Below the pieces are notes generated by a model. The model worked only from the letters and a program-made list of their open reading frames with translations, was not told where the DNA came from and searched no databases. Shown here in pieces: positions 1 through 12,878 of a stretch of 64,000 bases of DNA. Position 1 is the stretch's first letter; the number at the start of each line of letters is the position of its first letter. The position numbers and the translations under genes were made by a program. Source of the DNA: Grammothele lineata (lineage: Eukaryota > Basidiomycota > Agaricomycetes > Polyporales > Polyporaceae); contig NDFF03000370.1 in the NCBI GenBank assembly GCA_002150815.3, positions 124,001 through 188,000 on the forward strand. Reading direction: 5' to 3'.

Positions 1-651
1 CAGAGCTCGTCCATCGTCGCCACACTCGCGGGTCAGATCGTCTCGGAGGGCTTCATTCGCTGGCGCCTCTCCGTACGCCCCCTCTGTTTTCCTACCGTCT
101 ATCGAAGCTCACTGACGCGCCGACAGCCGATCATGCGCCGCCTGTTCACGCGCTGCCTCGGACTAGTCCCCGCGCTCGTCGTCGCCGCCGGGCTCGGGCG
201 CCCAGGCATCGACGCGCTCCTCGTCGCGTCCCAGGTCGTGCTCTCCATCGTCCTCCCCTTCGTCGTCTTCCCCCTCGTATGGCTCACCTCGTCCAGGGCC
301 GTCATGGCCGTCAAGAAACCGCTCGGGCCGTCCGAGTCGGTCCCTTCCTCTTCTCTTTCTCCTCCTTCCCCAGGGCCGTCTCAGGCACAAGAGGGGCTAG
401 AGTTACAGACCCGCGAGGACGATCCTATCTCTGCGTCTGCGCCCGGCTCAGGAACAGCAGACCACGAAGACGACAGGAACCTAGGCCCAGGACCGGCGGA
501 CGACGCCGCGGCGGAGGCGCAGCCCGAGTACGAGCTCGTGGACTTCTCGAACGGGCGGCTCACCGCCGGCGTCGGGTACGCGATCTGGCTCGTCGTCGTC
601 GTTGCGAACGTGTACGCCATCGTCGGGCTCGCGCTCGGCCAGGGCGCGTGA
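1..651 (+). CDS. Nramp-family divalent metal (Mn/Fe) transporter, C-terminal part
   Basis: This is the 3' end of a gene that begins before the window. The reading frame runs from base 1 to 72, is interrupted by an intron at 73-126 (GT..AG), and continues at 127-651 to a TGA stop. The first exon gives the Nramp signature SSSIVATLAGQIVSEGF, followed after the intron by RRLFTRCLGLVPAL and by LLVASQVVLSIVLPF, the late transmembrane helices of Smf-type H+/metal symporters. A hydrophilic Ser/Pro/acidic loop of about 75 residues follows, and then a last helix (YAIWLVVVVANVYAIVGLAL) close to the C-terminus. Fungal Smf proteins take up Mn2+ and Fe2+ at the plasma membrane, vacuole or endosomes; which of these applies cannot be told from this part. 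The long loop before the last helix suits fungal members. It converges on the neighbouring minus-strand gene. Confidence 0.85.
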   Translation, partial: QSSSIVATLAGQIVSEGFIRWRLSVRPLCFPTVYRSSLTRRQPIMRRLFTRCLGLVPALVVAAGLGRPGIDALLVASQVVLSIVLPFVVFPLVWLTSSRAVMAVKKPLGPSESVPSSSLSPPSPGPSQAQEGLELQTREDDPISASAPGSGTADHEDDRNLGPGPADDAAAEAQPEYELVDFSNGRLTAGVGYAIWLVVVVANVYAIVGLALGQGA

Positions 652-1529
652 ACAGTGATACGGTGACGGTCCGTCTGCGCCGCGTTGTAGTGTAAGTATA
701 TGCATACGTACGTACGTGTGTCGGTTTGCTGTCTCGTTTCTCCTCGCTTTGTCGATATGCTTTGCTGTCCTTGGACGTTCGCGCCGCGTAGCGCCTTGTA
801 GATTATTGGTAGTACGCTCTCGGAGTCTAGATATCTATACGTTTCTCGCTTGTCTTTGCTTCTCAAAATGTAACATAACTAGGTATGTCAAACCGATTCA
901 GAACTCTTGCGTCTCCCGCCTACAATCGAATAGGGCAAACTGGGAATGTCTTTCCACCATGACCCTTCCAGTAGAGAAGACGGATGAAGGGTCGATCTAC
1001 CGTGCGGAACGTAGGCCACTCCGTGTCGTAACGCGTCCCTTCAATTAAGTCGGCAACGTCACCAGTAACAACCAGTAACAACCCCGTACCGCTATATGTG
1101 TGAATTCACGCGGATCCATCTTACGCACAGATCCGTATGGCCCCTTCGCACTCATTGATCATTGGCTTCCACTTCGCCGGAGGGATGCCGAGTATTTCCT
1201 TAGCTCCGTTCGACGGTGCTGCCAAGCAGAAGCAGATTGGCGGCATGCCTTGTCTCTATTGCGTGATAGGGCTAGACGGACACGCAATCTCTAGACCCCC
1301 ATCTACATTGAATGGACGAGAGAAGACGTGAAATGAAGATCGGAGAGGGCCCGGAGCAGGGATGGTGGGATGGTAAGTTGGTGCGACGGCGTTCATCTAG
1401 TATAAGGCTGCTATATGCGCCTTTATCGGGACAATGCCAAGAGAGAACCGGAGGGGTGTCATGTAGAATTGCCACATATGAGACATGTATGCAATACAAA
1501 CAGCCACGATGTCATGCAGTATACCAACC
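652..1529. other. Intergenic, convergent 3' flanks of the Nramp and Utp14 genes
   Basis: I see no supported gene in this interval of about 880 bases. It is less G+C-rich than the adjoining exons and holds the 3' ends of two converging genes. A short direct repeat (CAGTAACAAC twice in tandem) lies near 1061-1083, and an ACGT-repeat stretch lies near 704-718. Neither can be tied to a function. Confidence 0.5.
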
Positions 1530-4500
1530 TCAAGCGTGCTTCTCCAGCGGCGTGATGAGCGTGCCCATCTATAACGGCATCATTCAGCATTCTCTGGCCA
1601 AACCTCAAGATCAGAACAGCCTACACACCTTCGTGACAACCTTGGGCAGCGTCGCGCGCTGGAACCCGAGGCGCGTGTTCCACTCTGTGCCGAGCGGGAC
1701 CTCCATGCTGCGCTCGAACTGCGCGCGGCTCGTATACGGGTACGGGAGGTCCTTGACGAGATATCGCGCCGCCTTCTTGTCACGCTTCTCGGAGATGATG
1801 ACGTGCGCTTTCTTGTAGTCCGCGCGGGAGGTCGGGTCAACTCCTGCAATCTTCTTGACGAGGTGCGGCTTTGGCGGGGCCTTTTTCGTGCCGGCGCCGC
1901 CCCAGGAGCCCTACGTACGAGTGGCATCACGAGGTCAGTAAGATGCCAGAGGTGGGTCGAGAAGACACGTACCCAGCCAGCGAGAGTCGTGTCGACTTCT
2001 TTCGGCGCGTCCTCCGCCATCTCCCGACGTTTTGCTTCAGCAAAGTCCTAGTAAGCCAGTCGTAAGTAAGCGATATGCGATGAAAGATTGGAATGGCTAT
2101 TTTACCTGGACGACGTTGTCTCCGGCAAACGCAAGAGCGACAAGGTCGCGCTGTTCAAAGGCTTTCACGCCGCTGGCCTTGCCTTTGCCCTTGCCTTTCC
2201 GCGCTGCAGTCTCCTCTTGCTCCTCGAGCTCGCTGTTCACGTCTGAGTCACTATCCTCATCGTCAACCGCAGGTGCTTTGCCCTTTGCCTTTGCCGACTG
2301 CGCCGGGGCGCTCGCCTTGTGGCCAGGGACGGTCATGACAGAGGAAAGTGAGATGTCCACAGCCGCGTCTTCCTGCGCGCGTTCCTTCTCCTCAAGCCGT
2401 TTCTTCGCTCGCTTACGCAGCTTATTCTTGGACTTGTCCGCCGCGCCGCTCTCCTTGCTAACCGCGACCTCATGGCGGGTTTGTGCCGCTTTGCTCGATC
2501 CACTGGCTTGCATCAGCCAGGGATTGGCCGACGTAGAGGGCACGATGTCGGGTACGGGACGCAGAGCCGTAGGGGAGTCAGGAGGAGACTGGCTAGCGTG
2601 AGCTTCGGGTAGGAGATCGGTGGACTTGAGCGTGACGCTAGATGTGTCTGAGGCTAGTGAGCCGGCGGGACGGATCGCGGTGTTCTGAGAAACGATTGCA
2701 TGAGCGTCCATCCTAATAACTGTATGCGAGACACCTACCACAGCGCCAGGTCGGTAGATGACACGACCACCCATCCGCTGGACGGCCACGCTTTGCGGCT
2801 CGTCTTCCACCGGCGCAACGTGCTCATCCTCATCAGAGCCACCACCACCCATCTCCTTAACGAAATCGTCAACCATGCCGCGCATCTTTTGCTGCTCACG
2901 GGCCATTGCGTCCTTCATGAACTTCATCTCGAAAATGCTCTTGCCTTTCTTCCCAGCAGACGCATCAGGCACGTCCACGTTCAACGCTGCGAGCTCGTCG
3001 AACGCCTTCGCTTTGATTCGGGCGACGCCTTCCTCGCCGTCCTCACCGCCGTCCTCGTCTTCATCCGAGCTTTCCTCATCGCTCCCATCCTGGCCCTGAA
3101 TCTTTTTACGCAGCTTCTCACCCCTATCGAGCATCTCGTGGATGTCCCTCCGCTGATCGTCGTCCAGTTCGCCCCGGGAGCGCATCGCTTTTGCCCACTT
3201 GCCGGTGTTTTTGTGGCGCAGCGTTGCGCGCTCGCGGGCACGCTCGACCTCTCGCCGCATCCGCGCCTCTTCGTCGTCTGGATCGTCCGAATCCACCCCT
3301 TCGCCAAGCTTTTCTGCGAGGCGTGCCCGCTCCTTCTTCCGGATGCGGCGGTACGTCTTGCTCTTGATTTTTGCGAGACGCTTCGCCTTGGCTTCCGCAC
3401 GGAACATAAGGTCACGCATCTTGGCGAGCTCTGCACGGCGCGCGGCGACTTCCTCCACGGAGAGGTGGTTCATCTTGAGAGACTCAGTCTGCGCGATCTC
3501 GTCCTCGCGCATCTTCGCAGACTTGAGTAGTTTGTCGACCGCACTTTCGAGCTCTGTCGTGGGCTATGGAATGGTTGTGAATTTGGTGCAGATTACTCTG
3601 CTGTGAGTCACGCGTACCTTGAACTTCGCAGCAAGCTCAAGGTTAGAGACCCTGCTTTTCGGCGCGGCTTGGAGGGGGAAGCTCAGATGTTCAGCCTATA
3701 TGCGCGCAAGATCAGTCAAGTTCGAAGGATGGTAGCTTGAGTTAGACTGACCTCCTGTATGCGCTGCATAGTAGCCTTCCACTTATCGACTTCTTCCTTG
3801 GTCTGCTCATATGCGGCTTCACGATCTAATCGTTCAGCGGTACGCTGAGGCAAAGGAGCAGACAATGTCTTGATCTTGCCAGAAGTCGATGACAGCACTT
3901 TCGCCGACTTCTTGAGGGAGGCGAGATTTGACGATTGACCTTGAAGCGGGGCGAGCAAGTCGTCGAGGTCTAATCTTCCTCCATCTGTGGCAGGTCATGA
4001 GCATTCACTGTAAGGTTGTTCCTCATGAAACACACCCAGGGCAGCTGCGAACTCGTTCTCCATCCCCGCTTCCGTACGCTCGGCGAGTAATCTGCGCTTT
4101 CTCGACCGATTGATATTAGCACCGTCTATTGTGTCGTCCTCGTCGGGAGCTTTGCGCTTCTGTCCCGCGTCGAGGCCGGAGACAAATGTCTCCAGGTCGT
4201 GCAGTGCGGTGTCGTTGGCTTCAGCATCTTCATCGGAGGCAGAGATTTTGTCGTCCTCGTCCTCGTCCTCGTCATCTTCCTCTTCCTCGTCCTCGTCGTC
4301 CTCTTCTTCTTCATCCTCTTCAGACCCCGCCTGCTCTTCAGAACCGCCCATCTCTTCATCTTCATCTTCCTTCTCCGTGCCGTTCCCTATAGTTTTTCCT
4401 GCCTTCCCGGCCTCACGTTCATCGTCCCCAAGGTCCGGCTCCCCTCGCCCGTCCAAGACGTCCAGGACATCGATGAACTCGCTCGGGTCACCATCCTCCT

Positions 4501-5132
4501 CCTCCTCCTCTTCCTCATCGGCATTGCTTTCATCGTCCTCGGCAGACCGCGCGTCTTCCCCAGCGTTCGCCTCCTCGTCGTCCTCATTGAGGTCGACTTC
4601 TGCGAATCGTACCGCTCGGCCTGTAGCCTTTGACTTCTGCTTCAGGTTGCGCTTTCCCCTGGATTTAGCCTAGCACAGGGGATTAATTTTGTTGTGCATA
4701 GTTTGGAAGTGAAAGCTGACATACGTTATGCGAGAAGCTAAAACCCGCGAACCGCTCATCGTCGCTCTCCTCGAAAGCCTCGTCACTATCAATCTCTTCG
4801 TCTTCGTCCTCTCCAATTCCACTGTCATCATCGTTCTCCCCCACTAGCCTTGGCCTTACATCTCTCTTCCTCACGGATGCTTCCTCCTCATCTTCGCTTC
4901 CACTGCCTTCCCCGCCTCTTGCAGCGACTTCATCTTGTTCGAGTAGGGGCTTGACTTTCGCGCGACGTACCCTGTCTTGTTGATATTCATAGACGTCGGA
5001 GATCCCCTTCGAGCTCGACCCGAGTGCCTTGGACTTTAGAGACTGACGTCTTGCGTAACCTAACGCATTGGCTGTCTTCCGACCTGTTCGCCCCGCCTGA
5101 GGGGCTTTTCCGGGTGCACGACCCCTAACCAT
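1530..5132 (-). CDS. UTP14: Utp14, U3 snoRNP / small-subunit processome component
   Basis: Utp14 works in the nucleolus in 18S rRNA maturation, where it activates the DEAH helicase Dhr1. Coding exons in transcript order: 5132-4725, 4669-4036, 3984-3752, 3695-3618, 3563-2106, 2047-1973, 1910-1629, 1568-1530 (3207 nt, 1068 aa). The start gives MVRGRAPGKAP. Diagnostic stretches are DVYEYQQDR near the N-terminus, the basic KIKSKTYRRIRKK block, TTLAGWGSWGG spliced from exons 6 and 7, and DLPYPYTSRAQFERSMEVP plus GTEWNTRVGFQRATLPK near the C-terminus. Exon 2 encodes a long Asp/Glu/Ser block. The last exon is only 39 nt and adds MGTLITPLEKHA, which restores the expected Utp14 ending; without it the frame stops a few codons into the intron. 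All junctions are GT..AG. The family assignment is secure. Confidence 0.95.
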
Positions 5133-5531
5133 AGATGTGCGACAAAAGCTCTAAGATGCGGAAAGCAAAGATCAGGATGAGGAGAGGCAGCTATCGCTGC
5201 AAGTGCGCGGAAGTGTGGACTTGCAGGCCATTTTTCGAGCGGCCTGCCCATGGATAGGCGAGATCTATGTCCTCGATCTTACCGCACGTGGCAAAAGCGC
5301 CCATCAAAATGACTTCATCGAAGACCACCCAGTTCCAAGGTTTCAGCTCGCCGCTCGAGCTGCAGGCATTAGGATCGTCGTTGTGCAGATCAAAAGCTAC
5401 TGCTGCAGTCCCTCCCCACTACACATGTGTTGTGACTTCCCTACCATACATAGCCTGAAAATCACGATACCTCGTGTTAAGGAGCAAATGACAGACAAAG
5501 AATCGTACAATAGTGCATTGTCATGCCCAGC
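5133..5531. other. Intergenic: Utp14 promoter and P450 3' flank
   Basis: About 400 bases lie between the Utp14 start and the P450 stop. They should contain the Utp14 promoter and 5' UTR and the end of the P450 transcript. I see no conserved ORF and no clear TATA box. Confidence 0.5.
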
Positions 5532-7672
5532 TTACACCGCCTGCCGTTTCCTAAACACCACGACCGCCTCTCTGTTTGGCATAACCGAGAACCCGAAACG
5601 CCAATTTTCTGGCCTCTTGGCACCCCCCTCAAGTTCCATGTCGTAGTTCATGACCAAGTATGCCAGGATTGCTTTGAGCTCCATCGATGCGAAAAACCTT
5701 CCGGGGCTGCCAACGAGAGAAGAATTGTCTTTAGAATGATTCCTAGACCGGACTAGGCAAAGATATGCACGCACCATGCATGCTTTCCGCGCCCAAAGGG
5801 AATATACTCTGAGGATGTGTTGATGAACCTGTGACGTGCGGAAGCCCCTCCGCCCTCCCGTATGTCGGAGAAGCGGAAGGGAGCGAAGTGCTCTGGGTCA
5901 GGGTAGTGCTGTGCGTCCGTGTGGAGGGACTGGGCGGCGAAGCAGAAGAGTGTCCCGGCGGGGATGCATGTCCCATCAGCGAGCGTGATATCCTGTGTCG
6001 CGCGACGGGCCATGCCCACTGTATGCGTCGAGGCAGATGTGAATGTGAGTCTAGGGAGCAGGGGTGCGTAGAAAGAAAAAGACGAGACGAGACACGTACG
6101 GATGTTGATCCCACTGAGGCGCTGCGACTCCTTGAGCAGACTGTCGAGCTTGTGCATTTTGTCCACGGCGGAACGTGTCCAGCCCTCTACCTCTAAAACT
6201 TGTTTTACTTCTTCGCGGATAGGCTCGATGATCTCGGGGTTCGAGAGAAGGTGGTAGAACGCATGCGTTAGGCTCTGTTCAACTCAGCCGTCAGTTAATC
6301 AACCGATGTGGGACTCCACGAGGTGTGCTCACATTAGACGTCGTATGCATGGCGGCGAAGTTCATGAGCTGAAGTCGTGTGAGGGCAGACATGTTCGACT
6401 CCTTGTGCTCGCGAGCTTCTTCAAGGAGCCATTGTAAGAAGTCATTCTATGAAGAGTTCGTACTAGCTGAGCGAACAGTGTTCCGGTAGATGTTCCGGTA
6501 GAATTACATACTGGAACTTCGGAGATCTGTTCTCCCTTCTCACGCTGTTTTAGCAGAAGTTCTCGCTCGTGAATGGTTGGTTGTAGCCGTGCGAGGGCGT
6601 TCCTCATGTTGACCTTTGGCCCAATGATGAATCGCGAAACGAAACTGCGTTAGGTGTCAGCTAATGGTGACAGGTCAACACTACCAAGAGTCCTAAATAC
6701 GCACGTCTTCATGAACTCCGGGAATAAATTGATCACGGTTCGCGCCTTGACAATTTCGACAGTGAAAGAAGAGGCCGCTTCAAGGTATACAGGATCCCTA
6801 CCTGTAGAGCCGCAATCTCAGGTTAATCGGAGACAGAGTGATTATGTTAGAGGCGCATACACATAGGGAGGCCAACAAACGTGCGGCCGACAACTCTAGC
6901 GACAATATCCAACATAAATTTCGTGCACGACAGGGAGACAGTGTCTGCTGTCTTGCGTCAGTGGACATTCGGGCCAGCATAGCACTTTCGCTACTCACCG
7001 CCTTCTTCAGTGGGAAGCGTCTCGCTGCACAGCATTTGAAGCTCGTCCATCACAGGCGGAAGCACAGTGCCCAGCTGACGCGTCAGCTTCTCGCTTAGGA
7101 CCTCGATGTGGTACTGGTTTGCGAGAACGTGCGCTGGTACATATTTGTCCACTTGGGTCAGCTATACCTCCAGACCATCGTCAAAATTAGCGTACAGAAG
7201 CGCAAAGAAGAACGGGCAGCCCACGTATTGCAATGCGCGTGCCGCTGAGGCGACATCGTCCGGGAGCTTGCGAACTTCTTCCACGAGGGTGGGGCCACTG
7301 AGAACAACGAGCCACTGGTCGAACATGGGGATCTTGAACGCTGTCCCATGGTACTACCATGCATGCCCGTGGCGTCAGCATTGAGGGATCGAAAGACCCA
7401 GGACATAGTCCGTTCGAATCGCACCTGTTCGTAACCTTGTTGAATAAGATCCTGCGCATGGCGAAGGAACCGTACGGCGCCGATATAGGAGAACAGAGGG
7501 ATAGAAGGTCCGCCTACGGTAGGAATCACCCTCAGCTGGGTGCATCAGGCGGGTGAGATGCTGATATCGTTTGGGCCGGATGGATGGACACTGAACGTAC
7601 CGGGTTCCGGAACCAGCGCCAGGTCAAATAGACTAGCACAACGGCTAGGATGGATACACTGGTCTGGTCCAT
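5532..7672 (-). CDS. Cytochrome P450 monooxygenase (CYP512/ent-kaurene-oxidase-like class)
   Basis: This is a haem-thiolate monooxygenase anchored in the ER. Coding exons in transcript order: 7672-7601, 7535-7425, 7353-7225, 7161-6999, 6947-6861, 6801-6705, 6644-6512, 6446-6333, 6274-6100, 6018-5775, 5706-5532 (1500 nt, 499 aa). The start MDQTSVSILAVVLVY begins a single N-terminal membrane helix followed by RNPLRVIPTVGGPS. Landmarks are the I-helix AAMHTTS (about residues 295-301), the K-helix ExxR as ESQR (351-354), PDPEHFAPFRF, and the haem loop FGRGKHACPGRFF with the ligand Cys442 created by splicing of exons 10 and 11. The C-terminus is FGFSVMPNREAVVVFRKR. All catalytic landmarks are intact, so the gene looks functional. 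The substrate cannot be inferred. An in-frame TAG near 7162 lies inside the third intron and is not a defect. No pathway cluster surrounds the gene. Confidence 0.94.
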
Positions 7673-8251
7673 GACGATGGGCGGAAGAGAGTCAGAAGAC
7701 GGGGAGTAAAGACCTCGAACCGCTTCTCAAATCGCCAACACACGAGGTGGAGATAGCACGGTGCCCCTGTAGTATATTTTCGCTCTGTATGAGGGTTCGG
7801 GCGCGCATCCGAGGCAATCGCATGACAACCCTTCGCCCCGCCGTGATTGACGCGAGTGAAGTGTTGACATCGGGTGCGAGGAGAGGCAAGACGGATTGGA
7901 CTCTGACCGGCCTTGAAGCTCAAAGTAGGAGTACACCTGTACGAGCCTTCTGTAAGCTTGGCAGACCCCTGCAGCTCGCTATGCTGACAGGGGCATGAAA
8001 TCGTACATCACCGCGGTCGGAGGGTAGAAATGGACGCCGTCTCGTAGCGCTCAAGAAACACTCATGAAGTGCAAAAGAGAAATCAACCTCAGTCGTATCA
8101 TACAAGGGCGGACGCACGCGTTACATGGACGTCGTAAATGCATATCATGCGGTGCATATGGAGTGTAGTACATGCATGAAGGCTCCCCTGCGCTCGCGGC
8201 GTGCCCCAACCAAAGGCCATGCATAGAGCGGCCAGCGTAGTGCGCACACCA
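7673..8251. other. Intergenic: P450 promoter and ubiquitin-L40 3' flank
   Basis: These 579 bases hold the P450 upstream region and the 3' end of the ubiquitin-L40 transcript. GCATAT motifs recur near 8141-8160. I find no coding feature I would support. Confidence 0.5.
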
Positions 8252-10157
<1,906 letters not shown>

Positions 10158-12576
10158 ATGTCGAACTTTACGCTGGTGGACCCCAAAGGATGGGATTGTG
10201 ACCTCCAGTCCGTATGTGTAATCTGTTCTCCGATGGCCCGACCATCTACCGAAGCCAGCTTTGGCTGTAGGTCTATTCAGCCTACATGGGCTATTTCCAG
10301 CTGCACAATATTCTATGGCGAGTAGCTCTCTATCTACCCGTAAAGCTCCACATCGGCATCATACTCAAGTATGGCACCCGCAGGTTCGACAGATCTTGGG
10401 GCGTGTTCTTTGAGTCTTTCGAGGAGTTCCTCACCTTCTCTTGGCCAACTATCACCGTGACCGACACATGGACCGGGCGGGCGCACATCGTGGTCCGCAT
10501 GTCTACAGTCGGCGCGTTTCTCAAGATGCTGAAGACGAGGCGAGTAGACTTCTTCCGTCGATCCACCGAATGAGGCTCTAACTGCGTCCGCAGGTTCGGC
10601 GAGACGCTGCCCATGGTCGAAAATATCTTACGTATTGCCCCGTTCGAGACGTCGCAGCGCCACCTACGCACCGTCTCCGACTACGCCACCTATAAGAAGA
10701 TTCACGCGACCCTGCCTGCCGTGGTCCTCGCCGCACTCAAAACCCGTGTTCGCAACGGCGAGCCCAAAGCAATCCGGGAGCTATGGGCTGCGAAGGACAA
10801 GACGTTCTTGGCCTTGGACTTCGAATGGTCCGAGCGCAACACTGCGTCCTGCATTGAATGGGGCTACGCCGCCGTTCGATGCGGCCACTTGGACACGTCA
10901 GTATTGTGCAACTTCTGACGTCGTGCTAGCCCCACTGACCTGGCGCCCGCCGTTTTCTCGTCTCCGATACAGTGCCGGGGCGTGGCCGCCAGATCCAGAG
11001 CCAAACTACAGGTGAGCTGCGGTCGACCTTCTGCCCGCTTTCCCCGGATTTCCTTGCCATTCAGCGAGCTAACGGACCTCGGGCCTGAGACGCGGCCACT
11101 ACATAGTCTCGGAATACGCGGACAAGGTGCACAACAGATTGAGGCCGAGCTTCCCATGGGCGGTGCGTGTTCGCTGGCGTCACACGAGTCCACGACTTCG
11201 GCGGAGACACTGACCGACGCACATTGTTCCCGTTCTAGTATGGAGTGAGCAGCCTTCCCGCCGGTTTCTCGAGTCTTCCGGCCCTGGATCTCACGGGAAT
11301 CTTCTTCAGTTCGGTGAAAGCCAGATGATGCCGAAAGCAAAACTCCCGCAGATGGTCAATGCATTGCTCAGGTACCGCTCCTCTTCCCCGCTGTTCTATA
11401 CTAGTTCCTCGGTCCCTCGTGGCTGACGCTCCCGCTCCTCCCTTCACAGCAGCCTCATGAGTCCAGACTCTGAGACGACTCCCAATACAGTTGTGCTCGT
11501 CAGTCATGGGAACGCTGGAGATTTACGGCGGCTGGAAGAGATGAAGATCAGTAAGTGCTTCGCTGCCCTCCCTGGAGGCCAGGGAGGTAATGCCCGCTTT
11601 GCATCTCGGGGCATCCAACGTAATTCCCTACCAAACTCATTTCATCACCATCTAACCCTTATCTGCTGAGTCGGGATAAGGTAAAAACTACACCTTAACA
11701 GAGTTTGGGTTGGATATCCCGAGATGCAGGGCGACGCATCGGGCTGCGCCTCCACTAGGGTCGCCGTTCGGGAACTAACCCTCTCCGCTCTACTCCCCTC
11801 ACCCACTCGTAGAGCTCCCTCACAACGTCCTCATCGTGGACACGATGGCCTTCGAGCGCCAGCTCTACGCGACCGGCCAACGCGGTGCGATGCAGGAGCC
11901 CTCCGGCCGGCCCCGCGAGCCCGCGACGCCCCTTTCCCTCCCCGCGCTCCTCCAGTCCCTCGGGGCGGAGTCGCTCACATGCGTGCCGCACAACGCGGGC
12001 AACGCCGCCTTTCTGTCCCTCTTCGGGCTCCAGCTCCTCCTCGCGCCCGAGACGCGCGCCCCGTCGCCCAAGCTGCCCTCCGCCGCGGCTGCCCACGCGC
12101 TGGGCAACGCCGTCAAGCGCGGCATGACCCGCAGCCCGTCTCTCCCGCCCATGATTGCGTTCATGCCGTCCATGCCGGTCTATCCGCAACCGATGGGCAT
12201 GGCGATGGCTGCCGCGCCGTTCCCGGGAGGGAGGCTCACGCCCGAAGGGTATGAGCACCTTAACGGCATGCACGGTATGAACGGCGTGACCGGTATGAAC
12301 GGTGCAAATGGCGGCGCGGGCATGCGCAGCTCGTCGTACTTCCCGTCACACCGCCCTGGGAGCGCGGGTAATCGGCTCTCGGGCGGGGACGTGCCAGCGC
12401 ACGCGCATAACGGGAGGCTTCCCGGGCGTGCGCGGGTGAGCTCGATGAACGACCTGATCAATATGCCGAACGGGAACGGGAGCTCTGCGGGCGTGAACGA
12501 GCTAGGGGAGCGGATGGGAGCCCTGCACGTCAAATCCCAGACGGTGGGTTCGCGAGGGACGCCGCAGTCCCGGTAA
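10158..12576 (+). CDS. Gfd2/YDR514C-like protein with RNase H/DEDD-type nuclease fold
   Basis: Exons: 10158-10211, 10271-10539, 10594-10896, 10973-11011, 11090-11162, 11239-11244, 11310-11371, 11450-11550, 11813-12576 (1671 nt, 556 aa). The nuclease-like domain begins at about residue 180 with FLALDFEWSE, giving the first acidic pair Asp183/Glu185, and continues through GHYIVSEYADKVHNR, FGESQMMPKAKLPQMV, KIKLPHNVLIVDTM and HNAGN. This matches the Gfd2/YDR514C-like family; the yeast members are linked to mRNA export or RNA metabolism, but the reaction is not established here. Oddities: intron 2 uses a GC donor (GCGAGT), exon 6 is a 6-nt microexon (TATGGA) needed for the frame, intron 8 is 262 nt and holds an inverted-repeat element, and the usual Asp after HNAGN is Ala367. 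The C-terminal 170 residues are Gly/Asn/Met-rich and look disordered. The start exon is less certain than the rest. Confidence 0.85.
11567..11733. repeat. Inverted-repeat (MITE-like) element inside an intron
   Basis: The eighth intron of the Gfd2-like gene (11551-11812) is about four times the usual length here. Inside it the 25-bp stretch at 11595-11619 (core GCATCTCGG, then ATCCAAC) is repeated in inverted orientation at 11709-11733, with about five mismatches. Just before it, 11567-11587 is a perfect hairpin of 9-bp arms (CCTCCCTGG/CCAGGGAGG) around a 3-nt loop. A smaller palindromic pair (CTTATC/GATAAG) sits between the long arms. Size and terminal inverted repeats suggest a relic of a short non-autonomous DNA transposon. 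I see no clear target-site duplication and no second copy in the window. Confidence 0.6.
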
Positions 12577-12878
12577 TAAGGGAAGGATAGAGACAGGACT
12601 AGGATGGGGCATGGTTTGGACTCGGTACAAATGACTCTATGCACGGAACTTTCCTCGCGCTCTCTAATGCTTTTGTGGACTCAATGGACTCAGAATGTAG
12701 TTGGGACTTTGTGCGTAGTTATACTCATGTCGACTCGACTGTTTCACTGGTAGTAGCTTTTTTGGCACCCGTCGGACTAGTAGCATTGCAGGCCTGGATC
12801 CAATCGATACACCTCACTTCCGTAACGAATACATAACCCATGTCAATGTACAGCGTTCCCTCCTCCAGACGTTGGGGT
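12577..12878. terminator. Convergent 3' ends of the Gfd2-like and delta-COP genes
   Basis: About 300 bases separate two facing stop codons, so both transcripts must end here or overlap as antisense tails. No separate gene is visible, and no strong polyadenylation signal stands out. Confidence 0.45.

Noticed and set aside
2700..3530. 276-aa plus-strand ORF
   Set aside because: It is antisense to the large Utp14 exon, which carries the conserved protein.
4110..4673. 187-aa Ser-rich plus-strand ORF
   Set aside because: It is the antisense shadow of the acidic Asp/Glu block of Utp14 exon 2.
7141..7224. In-frame TAG suggesting a pseudogene in the P450
   Set aside because: The stop lies in an intron of 63 nt (7162-7224) with GTGGGC donor and GTATAG acceptor; splicing gives ALQYLTQVDKYV in frame.
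7690..7735. B-box-like GGTTCGAGGTC on the minus strand as a tRNA gene
   Set aside because: No A box, acceptor stem or anticodon arm could be fitted around it.
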